37,299 nt of DNA from Xenorhabdus budapestensis (GTDB lineage: Bacteria; Pseudomonadota; Gammaproteobacteria; Enterobacterales; Enterobacteriaceae). The stretch lies in the NCBI RefSeq assembly GCF_002632465.1, contig NZ_NIBS01000001.1, positions 347,182 through 384,480 of the forward strand. Reading direction: 5' to 3'. Position 1 is the first letter of the stretch, and each line of letters opens with the position of its first letter. Under the pieces are notes generated by a model. The model was not told the origin of the DNA and did not search any database. It was given only the letters and a program-made list of their open reading frames with translations. Positions 18,179 through 26,443 of this stretch are shown here, piece by piece. Made by a program: the position numbers and the translations under genes.

Positions 18179-19498
18179 ATGACAACCAAGACTTATGATT
18201 TTATCGCAATTGGAGTCGGCCCATTTAATCTGGGGTTGGCTTGTCTGGTTCAGCCTATAAAAGAAATCACTAGCCTGTTTATTGATCAGAAAGCAGGATT
18301 TGATTGGCATCCAGGCATGATGTTAGAAAACTCGACTATGCAGACTCCGTTTATGGCGGATTTGGTAACATTAGCTTCTCCGACACATCCATTGAGCTTT
18401 CTCAATTATATAAAAGAGAAGGGACGTATTTATTCATTCTACATTCGGGAAAACTTTTTCCTGATGCGCAAAGAATATAACCAATACTGTCAATGGGCAG
18501 CGGAAAAACTTTCTAATCTTCGTTTTAACACAAAGGTTGAAGATATTAGTTATGATGAAGCTCATTCGCATTATATTTTGCAATGTGCGGATACTTTGAC
18601 AGGGCAGAAACACCAATTTTTTGCAAAAAAATTGGTGTTAGGAACAGGGCCTTCTTCTTATATTCCAAAGTGTTGCAAGCCCTTCGAAAATCAAATGATA
18701 ACATCTGGAAATTATTTAAGTAATAAAGCAGCTTTACAGCAAAAGAAATCTATTACAGTTTTAGGGAGTGGTCAGAGTGCCGCAGAGATTTTTTATGATC
18801 TGTTACAGGACGTTGATACCTATGGTTATCAACTCAATTGGGTCACACGCTCTCCTCGCTTTTTCCCGCTTGAATATACCAAACTGACATTGGAGATGAC
18901 TTCTCCTGAATATGTGGATTATTTCTATAGTTTGCCAGAAAACAAGCGTGAAGAACTCAATCGCTCACAAAAATCTCTCTATAAAGGTATTAATAGCTCA
19001 CTTATTAATGAAATTTTCGATTTGATGTACACCAAGCGATTAAATGGAGAATTGAATGTTTCGTTATATACCAACAGTGAATTGCGAGAAATACATTGCA
19101 TAACTGAAAACCAGAATACAGTAGTAAAACAAAAATTTGTATTGGATTTATTCCAGCAGGAACAGGAAGCCCTGTTTTATCTGGAAACAGAAGGAGTCGT
19201 TCTGGCTACAGGATATCAATATCAGGTTCCTGGATTTATTGAGGGTATTCAGCAACGTATCCGTTGGGATAAACGAGGTCGTTATGATGTGCAGCGCAAT
19301 TATAGTATCGACTACAACAATGAAATCTTTGTACAAAACGTTGAACTGCATACACATGGCTTTGTGACGCCAGACTTGGGAATGGCCTGTTACCGCAATT
19401 CTCGCCTGATTGAGGAAATCACGGGAAAAGAACATTACGTGATAGAAAAAAGTATTTCATTCCAACAATTTAGTGTTGCCAGTGAAGGAGTATGCTGA
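18179..19498 (+). CDS. FAD/NADPH-dependent diamine N-monooxygenase (DfoA/DesB-like)
   Basis: Hydroxylates one amine of cadaverine/putrescine to give the N-hydroxy-diamine, the source of the hydroxamate. From the ATG at 18179 it has 439 residues: FAD Rossmann motif IGVGPFNLGLA (11-21), the FDWHPGMM and MQTPFMADLVT segments of the IucD/PvdA/DesB family, the NADPH-binding VLGSGQSAAE (about 193-202) and the late ATGYQY motif. AGGAG at 18169-18173 sits 5 bases before this ATG, so the in-frame TTG 30 bases upstream is rejected. The gene starts 26 bases after the decarboxylase, and its stop codon overlaps the start of the next gene (TGATG). Confidence 0.93.
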   Translation: MTTKTYDFIAIGVGPFNLGLACLVQPIKEITSLFIDQKAGFDWHPGMMLENSTMQTPFMADLVTLASPTHPLSFLNYIKEKGRIYSFYIRENFFLMRKEYNQYCQWAAEKLSNLRFNTKVEDISYDEAHSHYILQCADTLTGQKHQFFAKKLVLGTGPSSYIPKCCKPFENQMITSGNYLSNKAALQQKKSITVLGSGQSAAEIFYDLLQDVDTYGYQLNWVTRSPRFFPLEYTKLTLEMTSPEYVDYFYSLPENKREELNRSQKSLYKGINSSLINEIFDLMYTKRLNGELNVSLYTNSELREIHCITENQNTVVKQKFVLDLFQQEQEALFYLETEGVVLATGYQYQVPGFIEGIQQRIRWDKRGRYDVQRNYSIDYNNEIFVQNVELHTHGFVTPDLGMACYRNSRLIEEITGKEHYVIEKSISFQQFSVASEGVC

Positions 19499-21903
19499 TG
19501 TTTGATATTGCCCCTATATCATTTGAAAAAAAACTACCTGATTTGGGAACGTTTTCATTGCGTCCATTAGATATAGATGAAGACATTGCGGTTATTACAG
19601 ATTGGGTTAACCGGGACTACGCTTGTTATTGGGGAATGCAAGATCATACTGAACAGCAGGTAAGAGATTTCTATCAAGACTTAATAGAAAATCAGCCTGA
19701 TTCTGTTTTTATTGGAATATATCAGGAACAACCGGTTTTCTTGCTGGAGTGTTATTGGGCACAGAAAGATCAGATCGGCCAATATTATGATGCCCTCCCG
19801 GATGACATGGGGATGCATATACTGGTTGCGCCATCAGATAAGAAGATCAAGCAATTTACGTGGGGGATCTTTCAAACAATTATTGCATTTATTTTCAGTA
19901 ATTCTGCTGTTAATCGAATCGTTGTTGAGCCTGATATACGAAATGAAAAGATCCACCGCCTCAATTTACGAGCTGGTTTTGTTTATCATAAAACTGTGCA
20001 ATTACCACACAAAACTGCTGGATTGGCATTTTGTACGAGAGAACAGCACCAAATAGCGTTGCAATCAGCGGAATTACCGGAAACTCTTAATCACAGCGAT
20101 GCTTTCGTTAGGCACTTATACCCTGCCATTTGGCAAAAAGTGAACCGATTACATTTGAAGAAAGCCATTTCTGAGTTTGCCCACGAGTGTCTGTTATCGC
20201 CAGAGCTATTGACTGAAACCACAGACCAGGATGGTTATCGGCATTATCACTTAGAAAATAATGAACATTCGGTTGATTATCATTTCCGTGCACGTCGGTT
20301 GGCACTTGACCATTGGCTTATTGATGCTGATTCATTACGAAAAATGCAGGCAGGGGATTGGGTTGAACTCGATTTCATTCTTTTTATCATTGAGTTTAAA
20401 AAACAGATTGGTATTAGCGATACCGTGATGCCAACTTATTTGGAAGAATTGACCAGTACATTACATAGCAGTGCATTCAAATATCATCGGAGTGGTATTA
20501 AAGTAGAAGAATTGGTCGATGCTGATTTTCAGGCTATTGAAGCTGAAATGATGGAAGGTCATCCGATATTTGTGGCTAATAATGGACGTATTGGCTTTGA
20601 TGCGGAAGATTTCCAAAATTTTAGTCCTGAATCTGCTGCTGATATTCGTTTGATATGGTTGGCTGCGCATAAGCGCAAAGCACATTTTGCCTGCATTGAA
20701 CAACTTACTTATCAGCAACTATTGGAGCAGGAATTAGGCAAAGAGGAGGTCACTCAATTTAATAATAAACTTATTCTTATGGGTCTTAATCCAGAAGAAT
20801 ATTTATTGATGCCTTTTCATCCATGGCAATGGCAAAACAAACTGCCATCGGTATTTGCTCATGACCTTGCTAACCGAAACTTGATTTATTTGGGGAAGGG
20901 AAGCGATATTTATCAGGCTCAGCAGTCAATAAGAACTCTTTTTAATCGTAGCAACCCACAACGCTTCTATGTAAAAGCAGCTTTATCTATTCTGAATATG
21001 GGATTTATGCGTGGTTTATCACCTTATTATATGGCGACCACACCGGGCATAAATGAATGGTTGTTTGATTTAGTAGAAAACGATGTGGTTTTACAGCGTT
21101 GTGGTTTTCGACTCTTGAGAGAAGTCGCGAGCATTGGTTTTAGGAGTAGTTATTATGAACAGGCCATTAATGGTGATACACCTTATAAGAAAATGATGGC
21201 TGCGTTATGGAGAGAAAACCCTCTTCAACTGATTGAAAATAATCAGAATGTGATGTCGATGGCAGCATTATTGCATCATGATCAACAGGGGAATGCTTTC
21301 TTACCCGCTTTAATATCTGCCTCAGGATTATCTACGGATGAGTGGGTACGTCGTTATTTGGGCTGCTATCTGCTGCCGCTATTGCATTGTTTGTATGCTT
21401 ACGATCTGATGTTCATGCCACATGGTGAAAATATCATTATGGTGCTTGAGGAGCATATACCGCAATACATCTTTATGAAAGATTTGGCAGAAGAAATTCT
21501 GGTGATGAATCCTGATGCTGATTTGCCAGAAAAGGCTAGTCGGGTGAAAGTAAATATGCCAGAAGAAATGAAATCATTGACTATTTTATCTGACGTATTT
21601 GATGGAGTTTTTCGCTACCTGTCAGCAATTCTTGATGAACAAGGTGGATATCCACAAGACGATTTCTGGAAAGCGGTAGCCGATTGTATTTTGGATTATC
21701 AGTTTGAGCATCCAGAACTTAAAGAAAAATTTATTCAATATGAACTGTTTACACCAGAAATTAAACGGTGCTGTCTGAATCGTCTGCAAATTGCTAATAA
21801 TCGTCAAATGTTGGATTTGTCTGATCCCTCTAAGAGTTTGAAATTTTCTGAGGAATTGATTAATCCAATTGCTGTATTTGTAAAAACTGCTCATATAAAG
21901 TGA
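19498..21903 (+). CDS. Fusion of N-acyltransferase and NIS synthetase (DfoC-like)
   Basis: Two-domain, 801-residue enzyme. Residues about 1-185 form an IucB-like GNAT acyltransferase (RPLDIDEDIAVITDWVNRD, then MGMHILVAP and RIVVEPDIRNEKIHRLNLRAGF), expected to succinylate the N-hydroxy-diamine. Residues about 210-801 form an IucA/IucC synthetase with EGHPIFVANNGRIGFD (about 353), MPFHPWQWQNK (about 439) and MPHGENIIMVLEE (about 640), expected to link and cyclise the units in ATP-dependent steps. The architecture matches DfoC of Erwinia/Pantoea desferrioxamine loci. The ATG at 19498 has AAGGAG 7 bases upstream; an ATG two codons earlier is only 1 base from it. Products in this class include desferrioxamine E, bisucaberin, avaroferrin and putrebactin; which one is made is not determined here. 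Confidence 0.93.
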   Translation: MFDIAPISFEKKLPDLGTFSLRPLDIDEDIAVITDWVNRDYACYWGMQDHTEQQVRDFYQDLIENQPDSVFIGIYQEQPVFLLECYWAQKDQIGQYYDALPDDMGMHILVAPSDKKIKQFTWGIFQTIIAFIFSNSAVNRIVVEPDIRNEKIHRLNLRAGFVYHKTVQLPHKTAGLAFCTREQHQIALQSAELPETLNHSDAFVRHLYPAIWQKVNRLHLKKAISEFAHECLLSPELLTETTDQDGYRHYHLENNEHSVDYHFRARRLALDHWLIDADSLRKMQAGDWVELDFILFIIEFKKQIGISDTVMPTYLEELTSTLHSSAFKYHRSGIKVEELVDADFQAIEAEMMEGHPIFVANNGRIGFDAEDFQNFSPESAADIRLIWLAAHKRKAHFACIEQLTYQQLLEQELGKEEVTQFNNKLILMGLNPEEYLLMPFHPWQWQNKLPSVFAHDLANRNLIYLGKGSDIYQAQQSIRTLFNRSNPQRFYVKAALSILNMGFMRGLSPYYMATTPGINEWLFDLVENDVVLQRCGFRLLREVASIGFRSSYYEQAINGDTPYKKMMAALWRENPLQLIENNQNVMSMAALLHHDQQGNAFLPALISASGLSTDEWVRRYLGCYLLPLLHCLYAYDLMFMPHGENIIMVLEEHIPQYIFMKDLAEEILVMNPDADLPEKASRVKVNMPEEMKSLTILSDVFDGVFRYLSAILDEQGGYPQDDFWKAVADCILDYQFEHPELKEKFIQYELFTPEIKRCCLNRLQIANNRQMLDLSDPSKSLKFSEELINPIAVFVKTAHIK

Positions 21904-21932
21904 TTTAAACACTAATCATTTATTTATAACAG

Positions 21933-21962
21933 AGAACCCGACAGCCAGTCGGGTTCTTTTTA
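21933..21962 (+). terminator. Terminator of the siderophore biosynthesis operon
   Basis: A ten-base-pair perfect stem (AGAACCCGAC at 21933-21942 with GTCGGGTTCT at 21948-21957), 5-nt loop and a T run, 30 bases after the fusion gene. It lies between convergent genes and closes the siderophore island. Confidence 0.93.
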
Positions 21963-22022
21963 AACAGGTTTTGTCAACGATTACCAGAAACATAGGCTTC
22001 CTGTCACTAGGATAAAATCGGG

Positions 22023-23564
22023 TTAGTGTGCTCCTCCACTCCCCTGGTTTCCTGCACCAAAAGGTGGTTTTGCCATCCAGACCAGCAATGTCAACATAAG
22101 AAATATGCCTGCGGAAAGCCAAAAAATTTCATTGGCTGAAATGATCAATCCCTGATGGGTGATCCCCTTTGCCAAATAAGCTGAAATCTGTTGGTCATTC
22201 ATACCTAGTTGGGAGAGTTGCTGATAAGTTTGCTGAAAATTAGGGTTATACGGATTGATATTCTCCGTAAAGTATGAATGGTGCATGGCCTCACGTTGTG
22301 TCCACATGGTGGTTGTGATGGAGGTTCCAATCGAGCCTGATAATATACGGGTAAAGTTTGACAGGCTGGAAGCTGATGCCATGCGCTCTGGCCCTAAACC
22401 TGACAAAGTCATGGTTGTCAAAGGCATGAAGAAGCAAGCCATAGCGAGTCCCTGTACGAATTGAGGCCATGCCGCAGTCGCGAAATCCATCCCTGATTCA
22501 AATGTATATGCCCGCCAATAGAAACAGACAGTATAAATAACGAAACTGAATGTTATGATCAAACGCATATCGACCTTATGACCATATTTGCCAATGAGTG
22601 GTGAAAGTAGCAGAGGCAACAACCCTATCGGAGCAGCTGCAAAGCCGGCCCATGTTGCGGTATAACCGAATACTTCTTGTAGTAGCTGTGGCAACAGGAC
22701 GATGCTGCCGAAGTACAGCATGAAGGAGAGACTGATACTGAGTGTACCGATAGTAAAGTTACGCTCTTTGAATAATGATAGATCGATAACAGGGTGTTCA
22801 TCGGTTAATTCCCATACAATTAAAAACGATAATGAAATAACCGCTATGACTGTCAGGACGATAATTTCAGTGGAATTGAACCAATCCAGTTCTTTACCCT
22901 GATCAAGCATGATTTGCAGACAACCGACACCAACGATTAGCAGAATTAATCCTACTGTATCAATAGGATTAATTTCGATTTTAGTTTCCCTACCTCGTAA
23001 GATCTGCATTGAGACAAAAATAATACCGATACCAAGAGGTATGTTAATAAAGAAAATCCAGCCCCAATGATAGTTGTCACTGATATAACCACCCAGTATC
23101 GGGCCACAAATAGGTGCAACCACGATCATAACAGACCAGAGTGCCAATGCCATATTCCGTTTGGCAGGGGGGTAGTTATTCAACAAAAGGCTTTGACAAA
23201 GTGGGAGGACTGGCCCTGCGACCAGCCCCTGAATGATACGAAATACAATCAACATCTCAAGACTGTTGGAGATGCCACACAGCCATGAGGAGAAGGTAAA
23301 GAGAGCGGTAGACCAAATGAATAGTTTTACCTCTCCAAACCGTTTTGCCAACCAACCAGTAATAGGAATGGAAATGGCGTTTGCAACACCAAAAGAGGTG
23401 ATGACCCATGTTCCCTGGGAATTTGATGCACCTAAATTTCCTGCAATTGTCGGTATGGCAACGTTAGCAATGGTTGAATCCAAAACCAACATGAAAGTAG
23501 CCATTGCGAGGGAAATGGTCAGTAACGCCAGCTTCGCGCCTGTAAGTGGTTTTCTTGTCACCAT
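22023..23564 (-). CDS. emrB: MFS multidrug efflux permease EmrB (DHA2 family)
   Basis: Inner-membrane proton antiporter with about 14 membrane segments in 513 residues; with EmrA and TolC it exports hydrophobic drugs and uncouplers. Visible: MFS motif C region (GPILGGYISDNYHWGWIFFINIPLG, near 155-179), the first-segment motif LDSTIANVAIPTIAGNLGAS (about 28-47) and WLAKRFGEVKLF. The C-terminal tail is Gly-rich. It lies 15 bases after emrA on the same strand, in the order mprA-emrA-emrB as in E. coli. luxS, which follows emrB in E. coli, is replaced here by the convergent siderophore island. Confidence 0.95.
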   Translation of the reverse strand: MVTRKPLTGAKLALLTISLAMATFMLVLDSTIANVAIPTIAGNLGASNSQGTWVITSFGVANAISIPITGWLAKRFGEVKLFIWSTALFTFSSWLCGISNSLEMLIVFRIIQGLVAGPVLPLCQSLLLNNYPPAKRNMALALWSVMIVVAPICGPILGGYISDNYHWGWIFFINIPLGIGIIFVSMQILRGRETKIEINPIDTVGLILLIVGVGCLQIMLDQGKELDWFNSTEIIVLTVIAVISLSFLIVWELTDEHPVIDLSLFKERNFTIGTLSISLSFMLYFGSIVLLPQLLQEVFGYTATWAGFAAAPIGLLPLLLSPLIGKYGHKVDMRLIITFSFVIYTVCFYWRAYTFESGMDFATAAWPQFVQGLAMACFFMPLTTMTLSGLGPERMASASSLSNFTRILSGSIGTSITTTMWTQREAMHHSYFTENINPYNPNFQQTYQQLSQLGMNDQQISAYLAKGITHQGLIISANEIFWLSAGIFLMLTLLVWMAKPPFGAGNQGSGGAH

Positions 23565-23579
23565 GATTTCCCCTTATGA

Positions 23580-24767
23580 CTAATTATTAGAGTTACTATT
23601 AATGATGTCAGTAACTATTTTATTTGCAGGAGACATGTCTATCATTAAGGCATCCGTGTGATAGACTGGTTTGATGCGTCCAGTGGTGGACAAAGTCATT
23701 CCATTGGTATCTGCCGTATCGACAATCACTTTTGTTGACAGGCCGATACGCAGAGGATGGTGCTTCAGTTGTTCTGGTTCAAGTTCAATGCGAACAGGCA
23801 AGCGTTGAACAACTTTGATCCAGTTTCCACTGGCATTTTGAGCTGGCAGCAGAGAAAAAGCACTACCGGTTCCCATATCAAGGCCAACAACTTTACCTGT
23901 ATATACGATGTCATCACCGTAAAAATCGCTGATAATTTTTGCCGGTTGTCCGATCTTCATATTGGAAAGTTGGGTTTCTTTAAAATTGGCTTCAATCCAC
24001 ATATTAGTGGCTGGCACGATAGCCATTAAAGGTGTTCCCATATTGATGCGAGAGCCTATTTGTACATTACGACGAGAAACATATCCATCTACAGGGCTGA
24101 CAATTTTCGTTCTTTGCAGGTTTAACCAGGCATCACGAACCCCAGAAGCCGCTTTTTCTACCACAGGTTGTTTTTCCAGCGGTGTGTTCAGAATAACAGC
24201 TTGATTACTATTGTACTGTTCGACGGCTACATCTAGATCAGCCTGGGCAAGTGCAACACTTTCATATGAATGTTGTAGTTCTTCCTGACCAATAGCATCT
24301 TGTCTGCCAAGTATTTTCCTTCGGTTGAAATCATTCTGCACTTTTCTAAGAGCAATCTTTTTCTGTTCAATGATAGCTTGGTACTTCTTACTATCAACCA
24401 TCTGTTGGTGAGTTTTCCGCACAGCGGTAGCCAGTTCATTTTCCGCTTTTGTCAGAGTGAGTTCAGCATCCCGGGGATCAAGCTGTATCAGAACACTACC
24501 ACTTTTTACGAAGTCGGTATTATCAAAATAGATAGTGGTGACACTGCCCGCGACCTGAGGCATGATTTGTATTTGATTGCCTGCTACATAAGCGTTATCT
24601 GTTTCTTGTTGATGGCGCGAAAAGATGAACCAGTAAACAGCATAAATCGTACCGAGGATTAAAAACAATAAGGTAAGCAAAATCATGGTATTGCGACGTT
24701 GATGTCTCTTATTTTTTTGCTGACGACTTGAAGTCGGTGGCAATAGACTTTCCTCACTAAGGCTCAT
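23580..24767 (-). CDS. emrA: Membrane fusion protein EmrA
   Basis: Periplasmic adaptor (HlyD family, 395 residues) joining EmrB to TolC. A basic cytoplasmic N terminus (SSRQQKNKRHQRR) precedes a single membrane anchor (MILLTLLFLILGTIYAVYW, about residues 28-46). Next come the first half of the lipoyl domain (DNAYVAGNQIQIMPQVAGSV), a coiled-coil hairpin (about 100-200), and the second lipoyl half (IVSPVDGYVSRRNVQIGS) with the beta-barrel part WIEANFKETQLSNMKIGQPA. The C terminus is somewhat longer than in E. coli. It is separated from mprA by 261 bp, which carries repeats that suggest a promoter of its own. Confidence 0.94.
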   Translation of the reverse strand: MSLSEESLLPPTSSRQQKNKRHQRRNTMILLTLLFLILGTIYAVYWFIFSRHQQETDNAYVAGNQIQIMPQVAGSVTTIYFDNTDFVKSGSVLIQLDPRDAELTLTKAENELATAVRKTHQQMVDSKKYQAIIEQKKIALRKVQNDFNRRKILGRQDAIGQEELQHSYESVALAQADLDVAVEQYNSNQAVILNTPLEKQPVVEKAASGVRDAWLNLQRTKIVSPVDGYVSRRNVQIGSRINMGTPLMAIVPATNMWIEANFKETQLSNMKIGQPAKIISDFYGDDIVYTGKVVGLDMGTGSAFSLLPAQNASGNWIKVVQRLPVRIELEPEQLKHHPLRIGLSTKVIVDTADTNGMTLSTTGRIKPVYHTDALMIDMSPANKIVTDIINSNSNN

Positions 24768-24834
24768 AGTGAATCTCCGTATCTTTCTTGTTTATATTGC
24801 TACATGATGTCGACGTCATAAAGACCACTCATTC

Positions 24835-24859
24835 CCAGTAGTGCGGGTTACACTACTGG
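24835..24859. repeat. Inverted repeat between mprA and emrA
   Basis: CCAGTAGTG (24835-24843) and CACTACTGG (24851-24859), a perfect 9-bp stem with a 7-nt loop, about 70 bp upstream of the emrA start. No T run follows in the minus direction, so an attenuator-like or operator role is as likely as termination of mprA. Confidence 0.6.
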
Positions 24860-24902
24860 AAAAGATGGGCTATATGGGTTTGATATTATCTGAGGATAAT
24901 AG

Positions 24903-24937
24903 TTAGTCATATGACATATCATTAGCCATATGACATA
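24903..24937. promoter_or_regulatory. Tandem 16-bp direct repeats upstream of emrA
   Basis: TTAGTCATATGACATA (24903-24918) and TTAGCCATATGACATA (24922-24937) agree at 15 of 16 positions with a 19-bp period. Each contains a palindromic core; the first is a perfect GTCATATGAC. They lie 136-170 bp upstream of the emrA start codon and look like a double operator. Confidence 0.6.
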
Positions 24938-25028
24938 CCAAATGATACTGGCTAGCAGAAAAGTTTTTTTAGGTCATGTTGCCATATTGTGATTTTTCGG
25001 GGTCCGGTATTGTTCATGGAGAATACAA

Positions 25029-25556
25029 TTACTTTTTCAAACAATCCCCGATGTTATCCAATTGTGTCAACAATTTTCTCATCAATTTTTCTAACTGTTT
25101 TTGTTCCTCCAGATCAAGAGAAGACCAAAGTTTAATCAGGCACTCATGTTGAGGTGGGAGTAAACTATTCAAGAAATTTGTACCTTTTTCTGTCAGATGA
25201 AGATGGAGACAACGACGGTCGTTATGGCTTTCTTTTCTTTCTATCCAGCCTTGCTTCTCTAATTCATCAGCAATTCGAGTTGCGTTTGTGCGAGAGGAAC
25301 CCAACGCCGAGCTAAGTTCTGATGGCTGAATGCTACGACTTTCTTTGGTATCCAGGATCATCAGTGCCATAAACAAGGTTTCATTGATTCCTTGCGCTCT
25401 CAGCATGTTATTGCGATTTTCCAGCATTTTACTCTGGACATGCATTGATAAGCGAGTGAGTAATATCTCTTGATAGGGCAAACTTTTGTTCAACTCTTTT
25501 TGCTGTGCAACACGGCAATTAAGTAACTCTTCTGTGGGAGTGAATGAACTTTCCAT
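25029..25556 (-). CDS. mprA: MarR-family repressor MprA (EmrR)
   Basis: Winged-helix repressor of emrAB that is released by uncouplers and salicylate-like ligands. The 175-residue protein has the EmrR layout: a long N-terminal helix ([28 protein letters not shown]), the recognition helix region [30 protein letters not shown] (about 82-111) and the wing [18 protein letters not shown] with the conserved DxR-type signature. Length and motifs match E. coli MprA. It is on the same strand as emrAB but separated by 261 bp. The 129 bp upstream is AT-rich and should hold its promoter. Confidence 0.94.
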   Translation of the reverse strand: MESSFTPTEELLNCRVAQQKELNKSLPYQEILLTRLSMHVQSKMLENRNNMLRAQGINETLFMALMILDTKESRSIQPSELSSALGSSRTNATRIADELEKQGWIERKESHNDRRCLHLHLTEKGTNFLNSLLPPQHECLIKLWSSLDLEEQKQLEKLMRKLLTQLDNIGDCLKK

Positions 25557-25685
25557 TGTTTAGATACCTTATTAGTTTCAACCGGTAAAGTAACTTCTGC
25601 GAAAAACCATACAAATACTATATTAAAAGTATAATTTAGCAATTATAGTTATTTATTATCATCATATTTATTTTAATATTGATAC

Positions 25686-26258
25686 CTAATTCATAAATAC
25701 CTTGAATGTTAATCCAAAAATGGCTGCTCCGAATAGTGTAGTAATGATGATGCTGCGCGTTTTATAGAAGCATGCACAGATGATCAAACAGCCAGTTAGA
25801 GTAGAAAAAAACTTATTGTGCTCCTGCATCACATCAGGGGTTCCTGCACCTGCCAGAATGGCAACTGGAATGGAAAAAAGTATGACTCCTATTAATGCGC
25901 ACGCCACTGTACCCAATACCCAAGATAGCCATGAATAAATGGCAATTGCGCTCATCCAGTTTTCACTCCAACTGGGTTGATCTTTAATTAATTTTGTTGT
26001 CGCAGTGGCAAAAAACTCATCGGTTAACCCGAAATCCCAAATTGCAGTTTTCTTGCCTGATATTGCTTCAAGGGGAGTGAATCTCAATTCGACGGCACTA
26101 AGGGCAAATGTGAAGGAAATAGAAATATAGCCAATAACAATAGGAATATTCTCAAAAATATCTCCAATGAATGAAAAACACTTGCTTGGTATTGCGGAGT
26201 CATTTATCGCTGTGTCAGATGTTAAGTTATTGGACACAGGGGTATCAGGTATCGACAT
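25686..26258 (-). pseudogene. Collapsed ygaZ-ygaH fusion (valine exporter remnant, reading frame open)
   Basis: A 190-residue open frame. Residues about 29-66 match the N terminus of YgaZ (NIPIVIGYISISFTFALSAV), 67-122 match a later YgaZ segment (KKTAIWDFGLTDEFFATATTKL, SWSENWM), 124-138 match the YgaZ end (VILFSIPVAILAG), and 139-190 match the C-terminal half of YgaH (TPDVMQEHNKFF, FYKTRSIII, FKVFMN). Compared with remembered E. coli YgaZ (245 aa) and YgaH (about 111 aa), roughly 60 residues are missing after the first block, several dozen after the second, and the YgaZ tail plus YgaH N terminus at the third junction. Frame is kept at all three junctions. YgaZH exports L-valine in E. coli; this product lacks several membrane segments and is unlikely to transport. 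Position between mprA and proX is the conserved ygaZH site. Confidence 0.8.
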
Positions 26259-26272
26259 AAGGTAATTTATTT

Positions 26273-26303
26273 TTTTGTTAATAGTAAAACAACATTAACA
26301 AAA
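26273..26303. repeat. Inverted repeat between proX and the ygaZH remnant
   Basis: TTTTGTTAAT (26273-26282) and ATTAACAAAA (26294-26303), a perfect 10-bp stem with an 11-nt loop, 15 bases upstream of the remnant's start. A further TTTGTTAAT lies at 26409-26417. On the minus strand no T run follows the stem, so it is not a canonical proX terminator. Confidence 0.55.
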
Positions 26304-26443
26304 TATAATAAAAGTGGAAATATGAAATGTCTAAATTATTTAACAAATATTATTTAGGACAATGATTTTGATCGAAAAAATGGAGTTGACAAGTGATCGG
26401 AATGTTGATTTGTTAATAAATTTATGTGTGATTGTGACAGAAG

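Noticed and set aside
7246-21903. Aerobactin (iucABCD) locus
   Set aside because: There is a PLP diamine-forming decarboxylase and an acyltransferase-synthetase fusion, and no separate IucA/IucB pair; the order fits the diamine-based dfoJAC type.
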